A DNA stretch of 44,058 nucleotides from an uncultured Paracoccaceae bacterium (GTDB lineage Bacteria; Pseudomonadota; Alphaproteobacteria; Rhodobacterales; Rhodobacteraceae): assembly GCA_937927675.1 (NCBI GenBank), contig CALBSG010000145.1, positions 1-44,058 of the forward strand, written 5' to 3'. Position 1 is the stretch's first letter. Each line of letters starts with the position of its first letter. Below the pieces are notes generated by a model, which saw only the letters and a list, made by a program, of their open reading frames with translations, was not told the origin of the DNA and made no database searches. Of the stretch, positions 32,267-39,887 are shown piece by piece. A program made the translations under genes and the position numbers.

Positions 32267-33463
32267 ATGCCCCAATCGATTTCCCGCAATGAATTCATCG
32301 CCTTGCTGGCGCTTCTTTTTGCGGTCATCGCCCTTTCGATTGACGCCATGCTGCCCGCGCTGCCGCAGATCGCGGCCAGCCTCTCGCCTGCGGATCCCAA
32401 CAAGGCGCAACTTGTCATCACCGCCTTTGTCCTTGGGATGGGGCTTGGCACGCTGTTCGCAGGCCCGCTCTCTGATGCCTTTGGCCGCAAGACCACCATC
32501 CTTGCCGGGATGGCGCTTTACATTCTGGCGGCGGCAGCCTGCTGGGCGGCCCCCAGCCTTGAAACCCTGCTGATCGCGCGTGTGGTGATGGGCTTTGGTT
32601 CGGCAGCACCCCGCACGGTGTCGATCGCGATGGTGCGTGATCTGTTCAAGGGCCGCGAGATGGCACAGATCATGTCCTTTGCCATGATGATCTTTACCCT
32701 TGTGCCGGCCGTGGCCCCGTTGATGGGCCAAGGCGTGATGGCCTTGGCCGGTTGGCAGGCGATTTTTCTGGTCTATATCGGCTTTGCGCTTTTCATCGGC
32801 ACATGGATGCAGCTTCGCCAACCTGAAACCCTGCCCCTTGCCGACCGCCGCCCGTTGGCCTTTGCGCCGTTGTTTGCCGCCTGCAAAGAGGTGCTGTCGC
32901 TGCGCATCGTCTTGATCTCCATCGCGACACAGGCGCTGACGCTTGGCATGCTGTTTGCCACGCTGTCATCCATGGAAGGGATTTTCGACCAAACCTTCCA
33001 CCGCGCCGAAAGCTTTCCCAAATGGTTCGCGCTGATCGCCGTGGCGTCGATGTCGGGCTCGATCCTCAATGCGCGGCTGGTGATGCGGGTGGGGATGCGC
33101 GGCATGGTCAAGGCGACCTATGCCGTGCTTTTGGCGGTGACGCTGGCCTATTTGGCGCTGACGGCCACCGGAGCGCTGGCGGGGACTGTCGGCTTTGCCG
33201 TGCATCTTCTGTGGTCCATCGTGCTTTTTGCCGTCATGGGCCTGACGCTGGGCAATCTGAACGCGCTGGCGATGGAGCCTTTGGGCCATATCGCCGGCAT
33301 GGCGGCCTCTGTCACCTCGGCCATCGCCACGGTGGCGTCGGTTCTTTTGGCCGTGCCGGTGGGGCTGTTGTTCAACGGCACGGCCCTGCCCTTGCTGATC
33401 GGCGTGGCCGTTTATGGCAGCTTGGCCATGGGTCTGTCATTGCAGTTGAAAGCGCGGGCCTAA
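32267..33463 (+). CDS. MFS drug-resistance transporter, Bcr/CflA family
   Basis: A 398-residue inner membrane exporter with 12 predicted helices. The motif A region LFAGPLSDAFGRKTTILAGM (about 65-84) and RVVMGFGSAAPRTVSIAMVR (about 105-125) are typical of the Bcr/CflA subfamily, proton-driven efflux of small compounds. A hairpin CGCCGC(gctttt)GCGGCG sits at 32235-32252, 14 bases before the ATG, and may affect translation start. It is convergent with ispG with a 12-base gap. Confidence 0.9.
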   Translation: MPQSISRNEFIALLALLFAVIALSIDAMLPALPQIAASLSPADPNKAQLVITAFVLGMGLGTLFAGPLSDAFGRKTTILAGMALYILAAAACWAAPSLETLLIARVVMGFGSAAPRTVSIAMVRDLFKGREMAQIMSFAMMIFTLVPAVAPLMGQGVMALAGWQAIFLVYIGFALFIGTWMQLRQPETLPLADRRPLAFAPLFAACKEVLSLRIVLISIATQALTLGMLFATLSSMEGIFDQTFHRAESFPKWFALIAVASMSGSILNARLVMRVGMRGMVKATYAVLLAVTLAYLALTATGALAGTVGFAVHLLWSIVLFAVMGLTLGNLNALAMEPLGHIAGMAASVTSAIATVASVLLAVPVGLLFNGTALPLLIGVAVYGSLAMGLSLQLKARA

Positions 33464-33475
33464 GCGCCCCGCAGC

Positions 33476-34591
33476 TCACTCCACCTTGGCGGCTTCCATC
33501 TCGGCAGCTTTGGATTCGACCAATTCGACGATGTGGTCGATCATCTTGTCGTTGCCCAGTTTGTGGTCTTGGCGGCCGGCCAGATAGACCATGCCAGAGC
33601 CTGCCCCGCCGCCGGTAAAGCCGATGTCGGTCATCAGCGCCTCACCGGGGCCGTTGACCACACAGCCGATGATCGACAGCGAAATCGGCGTCTTGATGTG
33701 TTCAAGCCGCTTTTCCAGCGCCTCGACCGTCTTGATGACGTCAAAGCCCTGCCGCGCGCAGGATGGGCACGAAATGATCTGTACGCCTCGGGTCCGCAGG
33801 CCCAGCGATTTCAGAATCTCGAACCCGACCTTCACCTCCTCGACCGGATCGGCCGAAAGCGAGACGCGGATGGTGTCGCCGATGCCGAACCACAGCAGGC
33901 TGCCAAGCCCAATGGCCGATTTCACCGTGCCGGAAATCAACCCGCCCGCCTCGGTGATGCCAAGGTGGATCGGCGCATCGGTGACGGTGGCCAATTGCTG
34001 ATAGGCGGCAGCCGACATGAAGACGTCCGAGGCCTTCACCGAAATCTTGTATTCGTGAAAATCGTTGTCTTGCAGCAGCTTGATATGATCCAGACCGGAT
34101 TCCACCATCGCATCCGGGCAAGGCTCACCGTATTTGTCCAAGAGGTGCTTTTCCAAAGACCCGGCGTTCACGCCGATGCGGATGGAACAGCCATGATCCT
34201 TGGCGGCCTTGACCACCTCGGCCACGCGTTTCGCGTCGCCGATATTGCCCGGATTGATCCGCAGGCAGGCCGCGCCCGCCTCTGCCGCCTCAATGGCGCG
34301 TTTGTAGTGAAAGTGGATGTCGGCCACGATCGGCACCGGGCTTTCGCGGCAAATCTCGCGCAGAGCGGCGGTCGATTCCACATCCGGGGTCGAGACGCGC
34401 ACAATATCGGCCCCTGCAATCGCGGCGCGCTGAATCTGTTCCAGTGTCGCCTTGACGTCATGGGTCAGTGTGTTGGTCATGGTCTGCACCGCAATCGGCG
34501 CATCGCCCCCCACCGGCACCTTCCCCACCATGATCTGACGGCTCACACGGCGGTCAATGTTGCGCCAAGGACGGATCGGATTGTGCGACAT
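33476..34591 (-). CDS. ispG: 4-hydroxy-3-methylbut-2-enyl diphosphate synthase (IspG/GcpE)
   Basis: [4Fe-4S] enzyme of the MEP isoprenoid pathway, making HMBPP from MEcPP. 371 residues. The cluster ligands are in ISCPSCARQ (Cys about 275 and 278) and IIGCVVNGPGEA (Cys about 310, Glu about 317). The N-terminal TIM barrel includes PIAVQTMTNTLTHDVKATL and PIVADIHFHYKRA. It depends on the Fe-S machinery encoded earlier in the window. A terminator after the RodZ-like gene upstream suggests that ispG has its own promoter in the 91-base gap. Confidence 0.97.
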   Translation of the reverse strand: MSHNPIRPWRNIDRRVSRQIMVGKVPVGGDAPIAVQTMTNTLTHDVKATLEQIQRAAIAGADIVRVSTPDVESTAALREICRESPVPIVADIHFHYKRAIEAAEAGAACLRINPGNIGDAKRVAEVVKAAKDHGCSIRIGVNAGSLEKHLLDKYGEPCPDAMVESGLDHIKLLQDNDFHEYKISVKASDVFMSAAAYQQLATVTDAPIHLGITEAGGLISGTVKSAIGLGSLLWFGIGDTIRVSLSADPVEEVKVGFEILKSLGLRTRGVQIISCPSCARQGFDVIKTVEALEKRLEHIKTPISLSIIGCVVNGPGEALMTDIGFTGGGAGSGMVYLAGRQDHKLGNDKMIDHIVELVESKAAEMEAAKVE

Positions 34592-34633
34592 GGGAATGAC
34601 CTTTCTCTATCGCCCCTAGATAGACGTGCAAAA

Positions 34634-34657
34634 GCCCCGGGGCAATGCCGCCGGGGC
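34634..34657 (-). terminator. Intrinsic terminator after the RodZ-like gene
   Basis: GCCCCGG/CCGGGGC arms with an inner GGC/GCC extension. On the minus strand the hairpin is followed by TTTTGC. Confidence 0.75.
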
Positions 34658-34682
34658 CAATCGCTGTGCCAGATCGGCGGGA

Positions 34683-35900
34683 TTATTCCAGCGGGGCTGC
34701 GGTCGGTTCAGGCGCTGCCGCCGGGGCCGTATCACCGGCATCAGCCACGTTCAGAACCTTGGCAAGATCGGCATCCCCGGTCAGATCGGCTGCCGCGTAT
34801 TGGCCGGTCAAGCCCTCGGCCGTGAGGGTGACATTCTTCACCACATTGGCCCCCGGTGCGGCCGGACCAAAGGTGGTGCCGTTCACGACAAAATAGACCG
34901 ATCCCGAATTGCCTGCGCGCAGCACAGGCGCGTCCTGCAACGGCGGCACGCTATAGCGTTCGCCCGCATCAAGGATCTTTTCAAACAGCACAGTGCCATC
35001 CGCCGCAGCAACCTGCACCCAAGACGGGCGCACGGCCAAAACCTCGACCCCCGGCTTTGCATCGGCCAAAACTTGTACCGGCGCGCCGGCATCGGGCGAC
35101 ACGGTCACCGGGGCGCTGGCCACTTGGGTATCTGCAATCGCGCCCGGCTTGATCGCCGCAATCGGCCCATCGCGCGAGGTCAGCACCGGTACGGCCAAGG
35201 CCTGCGGCTGGTTCATCCGCGCCAAGGGATCGGTCGTCACACCGGCGGGGGCGTTGGCCGCGACCTCTTCGGTCACCGGGGCCGGTTCGCTGATAGGTTT
35301 GACGCCGCCCAAGGGATCAATTTCGGCCACCACGACCGGGGCCTGATCGACCGGTGCCAGCTGCACGCGCTGCACCTCTTGCAGAATCGACCAGCCGCCA
35401 TAGCCAAGCGCAAGAATCAGCGCTGCCAGCACGGCAAATGACCCCATCGCACCGGGTTCGATTCGGTGGGTCCAGCTTTCCCGTGCCGGGCCAAAGGCCA
35501 CGGCGGGGCTGGCGATGGAATCGCGTGCCTCATCCATCCGGGCCCGTTTGGCGTTCATCGAGGCAGAAGACGCGGCCTGCGACATGCCATGGGCCACCTG
35601 AAAATTCGCCTCGCGGCAGAATTTGGCAAAGGCGTGATCGGGGTCCATGCCAAGATAGCGGGCATAAGAGCGCACGAAACCGGCGATAAAGCCCGGCGCT
35701 TCAAAGGCAGAGACATCGGCATTTTCGATGGCGGCGATATAGGTCGCTTTGATCTTCAGATCACGCTGAACATCCAAGAGCGACTTGCCCATGGTGGCCC
35801 GTTCGCCCCGCATGAGATCACCAAGACGCATGTCGAAATCGTCAAACCCCTTCGGTCCCTCGACCTCTGGCGCTGCGGACTTAAATCTCCGCCCGATCAT
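34683..35900 (-). CDS. RodZ-like helix-turn-helix membrane protein (DUF4115)
   Basis: A 405-residue protein with three parts. The N-terminal HTH of the RodZ type spans about 25-100 (GKSLLDVQRDLKIKATYIAA, then FIAGFVRSYARYLGMDP). A single membrane segment follows (GSFAVLAALILALGYGGWSI, about 150-170). After a Pro/Ala-rich linker comes a C-terminal DUF4115 domain (about 285-375, with GVEVLAVRPSWVQVAAADGT). RodZ links MreB to the cell-shape machinery; alphaproteobacterial versions sit beside ispG, as here. The last 30 residues are low-complexity Ala/Pro. Its promoter lies in the 116 bases before hemA's stop. Confidence 0.87.
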   Translation of the reverse strand: MIGRRFKSAAPEVEGPKGFDDFDMRLGDLMRGERATMGKSLLDVQRDLKIKATYIAAIENADVSAFEAPGFIAGFVRSYARYLGMDPDHAFAKFCREANFQVAHGMSQAASSASMNAKRARMDEARDSIASPAVAFGPARESWTHRIEPGAMGSFAVLAALILALGYGGWSILQEVQRVQLAPVDQAPVVVAEIDPLGGVKPISEPAPVTEEVAANAPAGVTTDPLARMNQPQALAVPVLTSRDGPIAAIKPGAIADTQVASAPVTVSPDAGAPVQVLADAKPGVEVLAVRPSWVQVAAADGTVLFEKILDAGERYSVPPLQDAPVLRAGNSGSVYFVVNGTTFGPAAPGANVVKNVTLTAEGLTGQYAAADLTGDADLAKVLNVADAGDTAPAAAPEPTAAPLE

Positions 35901-36016
35901 ACGATCTGCTCCATGTGCCCCGTGTGTCCCAAATCCGTCGCCAATCTGCGACTCATTTTTTCTCTATTGTAGATTTCCTAACACGGGGCAAACGATTCTG
36001 CATGTGCAGAAAGAGC

Positions 36017-37246
36017 TTAGGCGGAAATCTCGGCGCGATTCAGCGCACAGTGGCGCCACAGATTATCCATCGCTTTGATAAGCCCGTCGATCTGTCCCGC
36101 ATCATGCACGGGCGACGGGGTAAAGCGCAGACGTTCGGTGCCACGCGGCACGGTGGGGAAGTTGATCGGCTGGGCGTAAATCCCGTGATCTTCCAACAGC
36201 ATGTCACTCAACATCTTGCAATGAACAGGGTTGCCGACATGCACAGGCACAATATGTGAGCCATGGTCGATGATCGGCAGGCCAAGCCCACGCAGCCGCA
36301 TTTTCAGGATGCGGGCGTTCAATTGCTGGCTGTCACGCAGTTTCTGCCCCTCGTCCGTTTTCAGATAGGCGATGGAGGCCGCAGCCCCCGCTGCCACGGC
36401 AGGCGGCAGAGAGGTGGTGAAAATGAACCCCGGCGCATAAGACCGCACGGCATCCACCATCTTTGCAGATGCAGCAATATAGCCGCCAAAGACGCCATAG
36501 GCCTTGGCCAAAGTCGCGTTGATGATGTCAATGCGGGCCATCTGGCCATCGCGTTCCGCAACCCCTGCCCCGCGCGGGCCATACATGCCGACGGCATGCA
36601 CTTCGTCGATATAGGTCAGCGCGCCAACCTCCTCGGCCAGATCACAGATTTCCTTGATCGGACCAAAATCGCCGTCCATCGAATAGATCGATTCAAAGGC
36701 GATCAGTTTGGGCGCGGCCGGATCATCCGCTTCAATCAACGCGCGCAGGTGCGCCACATCATTGTGCCGGAAAATCCGCTTGGCCCCACCATTGCGGCGC
36801 ACACCTTCGATCATCGAGGCGTGGTTCAGCGCATCCGAATAGATGATCAGACCGGGAAACAGCTTTGGCAGCGTGGAAAGCGTCGCGTCATTGGCGATAT
36901 AGGCGCTGGTAAAGACCAAGGCGGCCTCTTTGCCGTGCAGATCGGCAATCTCGGCTTCCAGCTGTTTGTGGTAAACCGTGGTGCCAGAAATGTTGCGCGT
37001 CCCGCCCGACCCTGCGCCGGTTGCCTCCAGCGCCTCGTGCATGGCGGTCAACACGACCGGGTGCTGGCCCATGCCCAAATAGTCATTGCCGCACCACACC
37101 GTGATGTCCTTTTTCGACCCATCGGGCTTGGTCCAGACGGCATGGGGGAAATGCCCCTTCTCCCGCTCGATCTCGATGAAGGTGCGGTAGCGGCCTTCGT
37201 CGTGCAGACGGGCAAGGGCGGCATCAAGGGCGGCATCAAAGTTCAT
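36017..37246 (-). CDS. hemA: 5-aminolevulinate synthase
   Basis: PLP enzyme that condenses glycine and succinyl-CoA, the first step of tetrapyrrole synthesis in alphaproteobacteria (Shemin pathway). 409 residues; R. sphaeroides HemA has 407. The PLP lysine is in NATLAKAYGVFGGY (Lys about 248, the same number as in R. capsulatus ALAS). GSGGTRNISGTTVYHKQLE (about 79-97) and IDEVHAVGMYGPRGAG are conserved. ATG 37246 follows GGAGAG; an upstream in-frame start would add 12 residues. An FnrL-type box lies 93 bases upstream, consistent with oxygen control of haem and bacteriochlorophyll supply known in Rhodobacter. Confidence 0.97.
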   Translation of the reverse strand: MNFDAALDAALARLHDEGRYRTFIEIEREKGHFPHAVWTKPDGSKKDITVWCGNDYLGMGQHPVVLTAMHEALEATGAGSGGTRNISGTTVYHKQLEAEIADLHGKEAALVFTSAYIANDATLSTLPKLFPGLIIYSDALNHASMIEGVRRNGGAKRIFRHNDVAHLRALIEADDPAAPKLIAFESIYSMDGDFGPIKEICDLAEEVGALTYIDEVHAVGMYGPRGAGVAERDGQMARIDIINATLAKAYGVFGGYIAASAKMVDAVRSYAPGFIFTTSLPPAVAAGAAASIAYLKTDEGQKLRDSQQLNARILKMRLRGLGLPIIDHGSHIVPVHVGNPVHCKMLSDMLLEDHGIYAQPINFPTVPRGTERLRFTPSPVHDAGQIDGLIKAMDNLWRHCALNRAEISA

Positions 37247-37302
37247 CGCGTCTCTCCTGGGTGTCGCCAGCGTAGCGGGCACCTTGGTCGTGGTCTGTCC
37301 TG

Positions 37303-37318
37303 TGCCATCCTATTGGCA
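37303..37318. promoter_or_regulatory. Inverted repeat TGCCA-N6-TGGCA upstream of hemA
   Basis: Perfect five-base arms around TCCTAT, between the hemA start and its FnrL-type box. It may overlap a promoter. The neighbouring TGC-N12-ACA on the minus strand is one base off the PpsR consensus TGT-N12-ACA. Confidence 0.35.
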
Positions 37319-37338
37319 TGGCCCCCGGTCGGGCTTCC

Positions 37339-37352
37339 TTGACTTGCATCAA
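37339..37352 (-). promoter_or_regulatory. FnrL-type box upstream of hemA
   Basis: On the minus strand TTGAT-GCAA-GTCAA, matching the FNR/FnrL consensus TTGAY-N4-RTCAA at every fixed position. hemA control by FnrL is established in Rhodobacter sphaeroides, which supports the call. Confidence 0.75.
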
Positions 37353-37369
37353 GACAGCGCCCTGACAAC

Positions 37370-37384
37370 GGGACAAATTGTCCC
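37370..37384. promoter_or_regulatory. Inverted repeat GGGACA-AAT-TGTCCC
   Basis: Six-base arms around AAT, 18 bases beyond the FnrL-type box of hemA and 17 bases past the stop of the next gene. Shape and size fit an operator; it could also act as the end of the upstream transcript, but it has no T-run. Confidence 0.4.
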
Positions 37385-37400
37385 TATGGGATGTATCTTT

Positions 37401-37973
37401 TCAGTCTTGAACGGCAACCACGCAATCGGTGGCCTTTTCATTCTTCGCCGCGCAGTTGGTCAGAGCCTGCTCGACCGCGGTATCGCCCTTGGCCATGCCA
37501 AACGCCCCGGTCGTCGGCGAAATCGCCAGCGCGCCTTTGCGACGAGCATACTCCTCCAGCGCCGTCGTCGCATCGGACGAAAGGCTGAATCCGGCATCGT
37601 TCCACCCTGCTGGGCGGATATAGGCCGCGATCACACAATCGGTCGGGGTCTTTTTCTTGGCGTTACATTCGGCCAAGGCCGCCGCGCTGGCCGACCCGGT
37701 GTCATGAAAATTCGCCGCCGCAACCGTCGCCTCGGACATCAGCCCCTCATCGGGGGCGATGGCGATGGCGCCGTAATAGGGCTGGCTGACGCCGACCGTC
37801 TTCAAAACCTCGGCCTGATCGGCGGGAAGGCCAGCCTCGGCCATCACCTCAACCTCGGCAATGATCGGTGCGAACACCAGCTTTTTCGCCTCTTTTCCCG
37901 TCAAGGGTTCGGCCAGCGCCGGGGTAACGCAGAGGGCAAGGGCAACAATCCCGGCTGGGGTGAGGCGCAGCAT
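37401..37973 (-). CDS. Secreted protein with two cysteine repeats, next to hemA
   Basis: A 190-residue exported protein of unknown function. MLRLTPAGIVALALCVTPAL with AEP is a Sec signal peptide (cleavage near residue 22). The mature part contains two copies of one unit: YYGAIAIAPDEG...ECNAKKKTPTDCVIAAYI and KGALAISPTTGA...NCAAKNEKATDCVVAVQ, each with two cysteines spaced about ten apart. This recalls the DUF4189 repeat. Homologues beside hemA may be carried in databases under a 5-aminolevulinate synthase-like name, but there is no PLP site here. ATG 37973 is chosen for the signal peptide. It may be co-transcribed with hemA or end before it. Confidence 0.7.
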   Translation of the reverse strand: MLRLTPAGIVALALCVTPALAEPLTGKEAKKLVFAPIIAEVEVMAEAGLPADQAEVLKTVGVSQPYYGAIAIAPDEGLMSEATVAAANFHDTGSASAAALAECNAKKKTPTDCVIAAYIRPAGWNDAGFSLSSDATTALEEYARRKGALAISPTTGAFGMAKGDTAVEQALTNCAAKNEKATDCVVAVQD

Positions 37974-38083
37974 AGTGTAGTTCCTTTTGGCAGCAGTTGG
38001 CGGCCTCATACCGCAATCCGCAGACACTGGACAGTCCCCCGCCGCCTGATAGGCTGCCGCCGTTCACCCATCGGAGATAGATC

Positions 38084-39454
38084 ATGACCTTGGACGCCGT
38101 TCTTGCCCGCATCGACGATCAGTTGCCGCAGGCCTTGGAGCGGCTGATGCAGCTGTTGCGCATCCCGTCGATTTCAACCGATCCGGCCTATAAGGCTGAT
38201 TGCGCCCATGCGGCCGATTGGCTGGTGGCCGATCTGCAAGGGTTGGGGTTTGACGCATCGGCCCGCCCGACGCCGGGGCATCCGATGGTGGTGGCCCATG
38301 GGGGATCTGGGGGGCCGCATCTGTTGTTCTACGGACACTATGATGTGCAACCCGTTGATCCGCTGTCGCTTTGGGACCGTGATCCCTTTGATCCGGAAAT
38401 TCAGGATACCCCCAAAGGCCGCGTGATCCGCGCCCGCGGTGCCGCCGATGACAAGGGCCAGTTGATGACCTTTCTCGAAGCCCTTCGGGCGTGGAAGGCG
38501 GTGCATGGCACCCTGCCCTGTCGGCTGACGATCTTTCTGGAGGGCGAGGAGGAATCGGGATCCCCGAGCCTGATCCCCTTCCTGAAAGACAATGCCGAGG
38601 AGTTGAAAGCCCAGATCGCGCTGATTTGCGATACCGGGCTGTTTCAAGACACCTCCCCCGCCATCGTGACCATGCTGCGGGGGCTTTTGGGCGAGGAAAT
38701 GACCATCCACGCCGCCAACAAGGATCTGCATTCCGGCATGTATGGCGGGGCCGCGCAAAACCCGATCCGGGTCTTGTCGCGGATCTTGGCAGGCATGCAT
38801 GACGCCACAGGCCGGATCACCATCCCGCATTTCTATGATGGGGTGAGCGAACTGCCCGATGCGATCCGCCAACAATGGCAGGCGCTGGCCTTTGACCATG
38901 CGACATTCCTTGGCGATGTCGGCCTGTCGGTGCCGGCCGGCGAACAGGACCACACGCCGTTGGAAATGATTTGGTCGCGCCCGACAGCTGAAATCAACGG
39001 CATCTGGGGCGGCTATACGGGCGATGGGTTCAAAACTGTCCTGCCCGCCGAGGCCCATGCCAAAGTGTCCTTCCGTCTTGTGGGCGATCAGGACCCCCAT
39101 GCGATCCGCGAACAGTTCCGCGCTTGGGTTGAGGCACAGCTGCCCGCCGATTGCACGGTGGACTGGAAAGGCCATGGCAATTCGCCCGCCGGGGTGATGT
39201 CGATCGACGATCCCGCCTTTGAAGCCGCCCGCGCGGCCTTGGGCGAGGAATGGGGCCGTGCCGCGGCCTATGTCGGTTGCGGCGGGTCGATCCCGATTGC
39301 GGGCTATTTCAAAACCTATCTCGGCATGGATGCCATGCTTGTCGGCTTTGGTCGGGACGATGACCAGATCCACAGCCCGAACGAGAAATATGATCTGGAG
39401 TGCTTCCACAAAGGCATCCGGTCTTGGGCGCGTCTTCTGGAGAAGCTGGCATGA
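38084..39454 (+). CDS. M20-family metallopeptidase (dipeptidase-like)
   Basis: A 456-residue zinc peptidase of the M20/ArgE/DapE group, cytoplasmic. Metal and catalytic residues are visible: LLFYGHYDVQPVDP (His about 85, Asp about 87), RGAADDKGQL (Asp about 122), EGEEESGSPSL (Glu about 154-155) and a late His in DDDQIHSPNEKYDL. A dimerisation lid begins near GEEMTIHAANKDLHSGMYG. This size and motif set is the carnosinase-like dipeptidase subgroup. Its stop overlaps the GNAT start (ATGA). Confidence 0.92.
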   Translation: MTLDAVLARIDDQLPQALERLMQLLRIPSISTDPAYKADCAHAADWLVADLQGLGFDASARPTPGHPMVVAHGGSGGPHLLFYGHYDVQPVDPLSLWDRDPFDPEIQDTPKGRVIRARGAADDKGQLMTFLEALRAWKAVHGTLPCRLTIFLEGEEESGSPSLIPFLKDNAEELKAQIALICDTGLFQDTSPAIVTMLRGLLGEEMTIHAANKDLHSGMYGGAAQNPIRVLSRILAGMHDATGRITIPHFYDGVSELPDAIRQQWQALAFDHATFLGDVGLSVPAGEQDHTPLEMIWSRPTAEINGIWGGYTGDGFKTVLPAEAHAKVSFRLVGDQDPHAIREQFRAWVEAQLPADCTVDWKGHGNSPAGVMSIDDPAFEAARAALGEEWGRAAAYVGCGGSIPIAGYFKTYLGMDAMLVGFGRDDDQIHSPNEKYDLECFHKGIRSWARLLEKLA

Positions 39455-39885
39455 TCGCATGGGCCGAAGCGGCGCATGAAGCCGAATGGCGCCGTCTTTG
39501 GACGGGGTTTCTGAACTATTACGACATGAACCTCGCCCCGGAAATTACGGATTTCACCTGGGCTCGTCTGATGGACCCAAGCTGCCCGATGAAGGCCCGC
39601 ATGGCCTTCGACGGCCCGCGGGCGCTTGGCTTTGCCATCCACCAGCACCACCCCTCGACTTGGGTGATGGGGGATGACTGCTATCTGGAAGACCTGTTCG
39701 TGGACCCTGCCGCGCGGGGGAAAGGTGTGGGCCGGGCGTTGATCGAGGATCTCGCCAGCCTCGCCCGCGCCCAAGGCTGGAAGCGGCTTTACTGGAACAC
39801 CGAAATCACCAATGCCGCTGCGCGAAAGCTGTATGACAGCTTTACGCCGGACGATGGCCATATCCGCTATCGGTTGACACTTTAG
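39451..39885 (+). CDS. GNAT family N-acetyltransferase
   Basis: A 144-residue acetyl-CoA-dependent acetyltransferase. Motif A is present as LFVDPAARGKGVGRALIEDL (about 84-103), binding the CoA pyrophosphate, and motif B as WNTEITNAAARKLYDSF. The acceptor is unknown. ATG 39451 overlaps the stop of the M20 peptidase (ATGA), so the two are translated together and may act on the same peptide or amine. Confidence 0.92.
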   Translation: MIAWAEAAHEAEWRRLWTGFLNYYDMNLAPEITDFTWARLMDPSCPMKARMAFDGPRALGFAIHQHHPSTWVMGDDCYLEDLFVDPAARGKGVGRALIEDLASLARAQGWKRLYWNTEITNAAARKLYDSFTPDDGHIRYRLTL

Positions 39886-39887
39886 AC

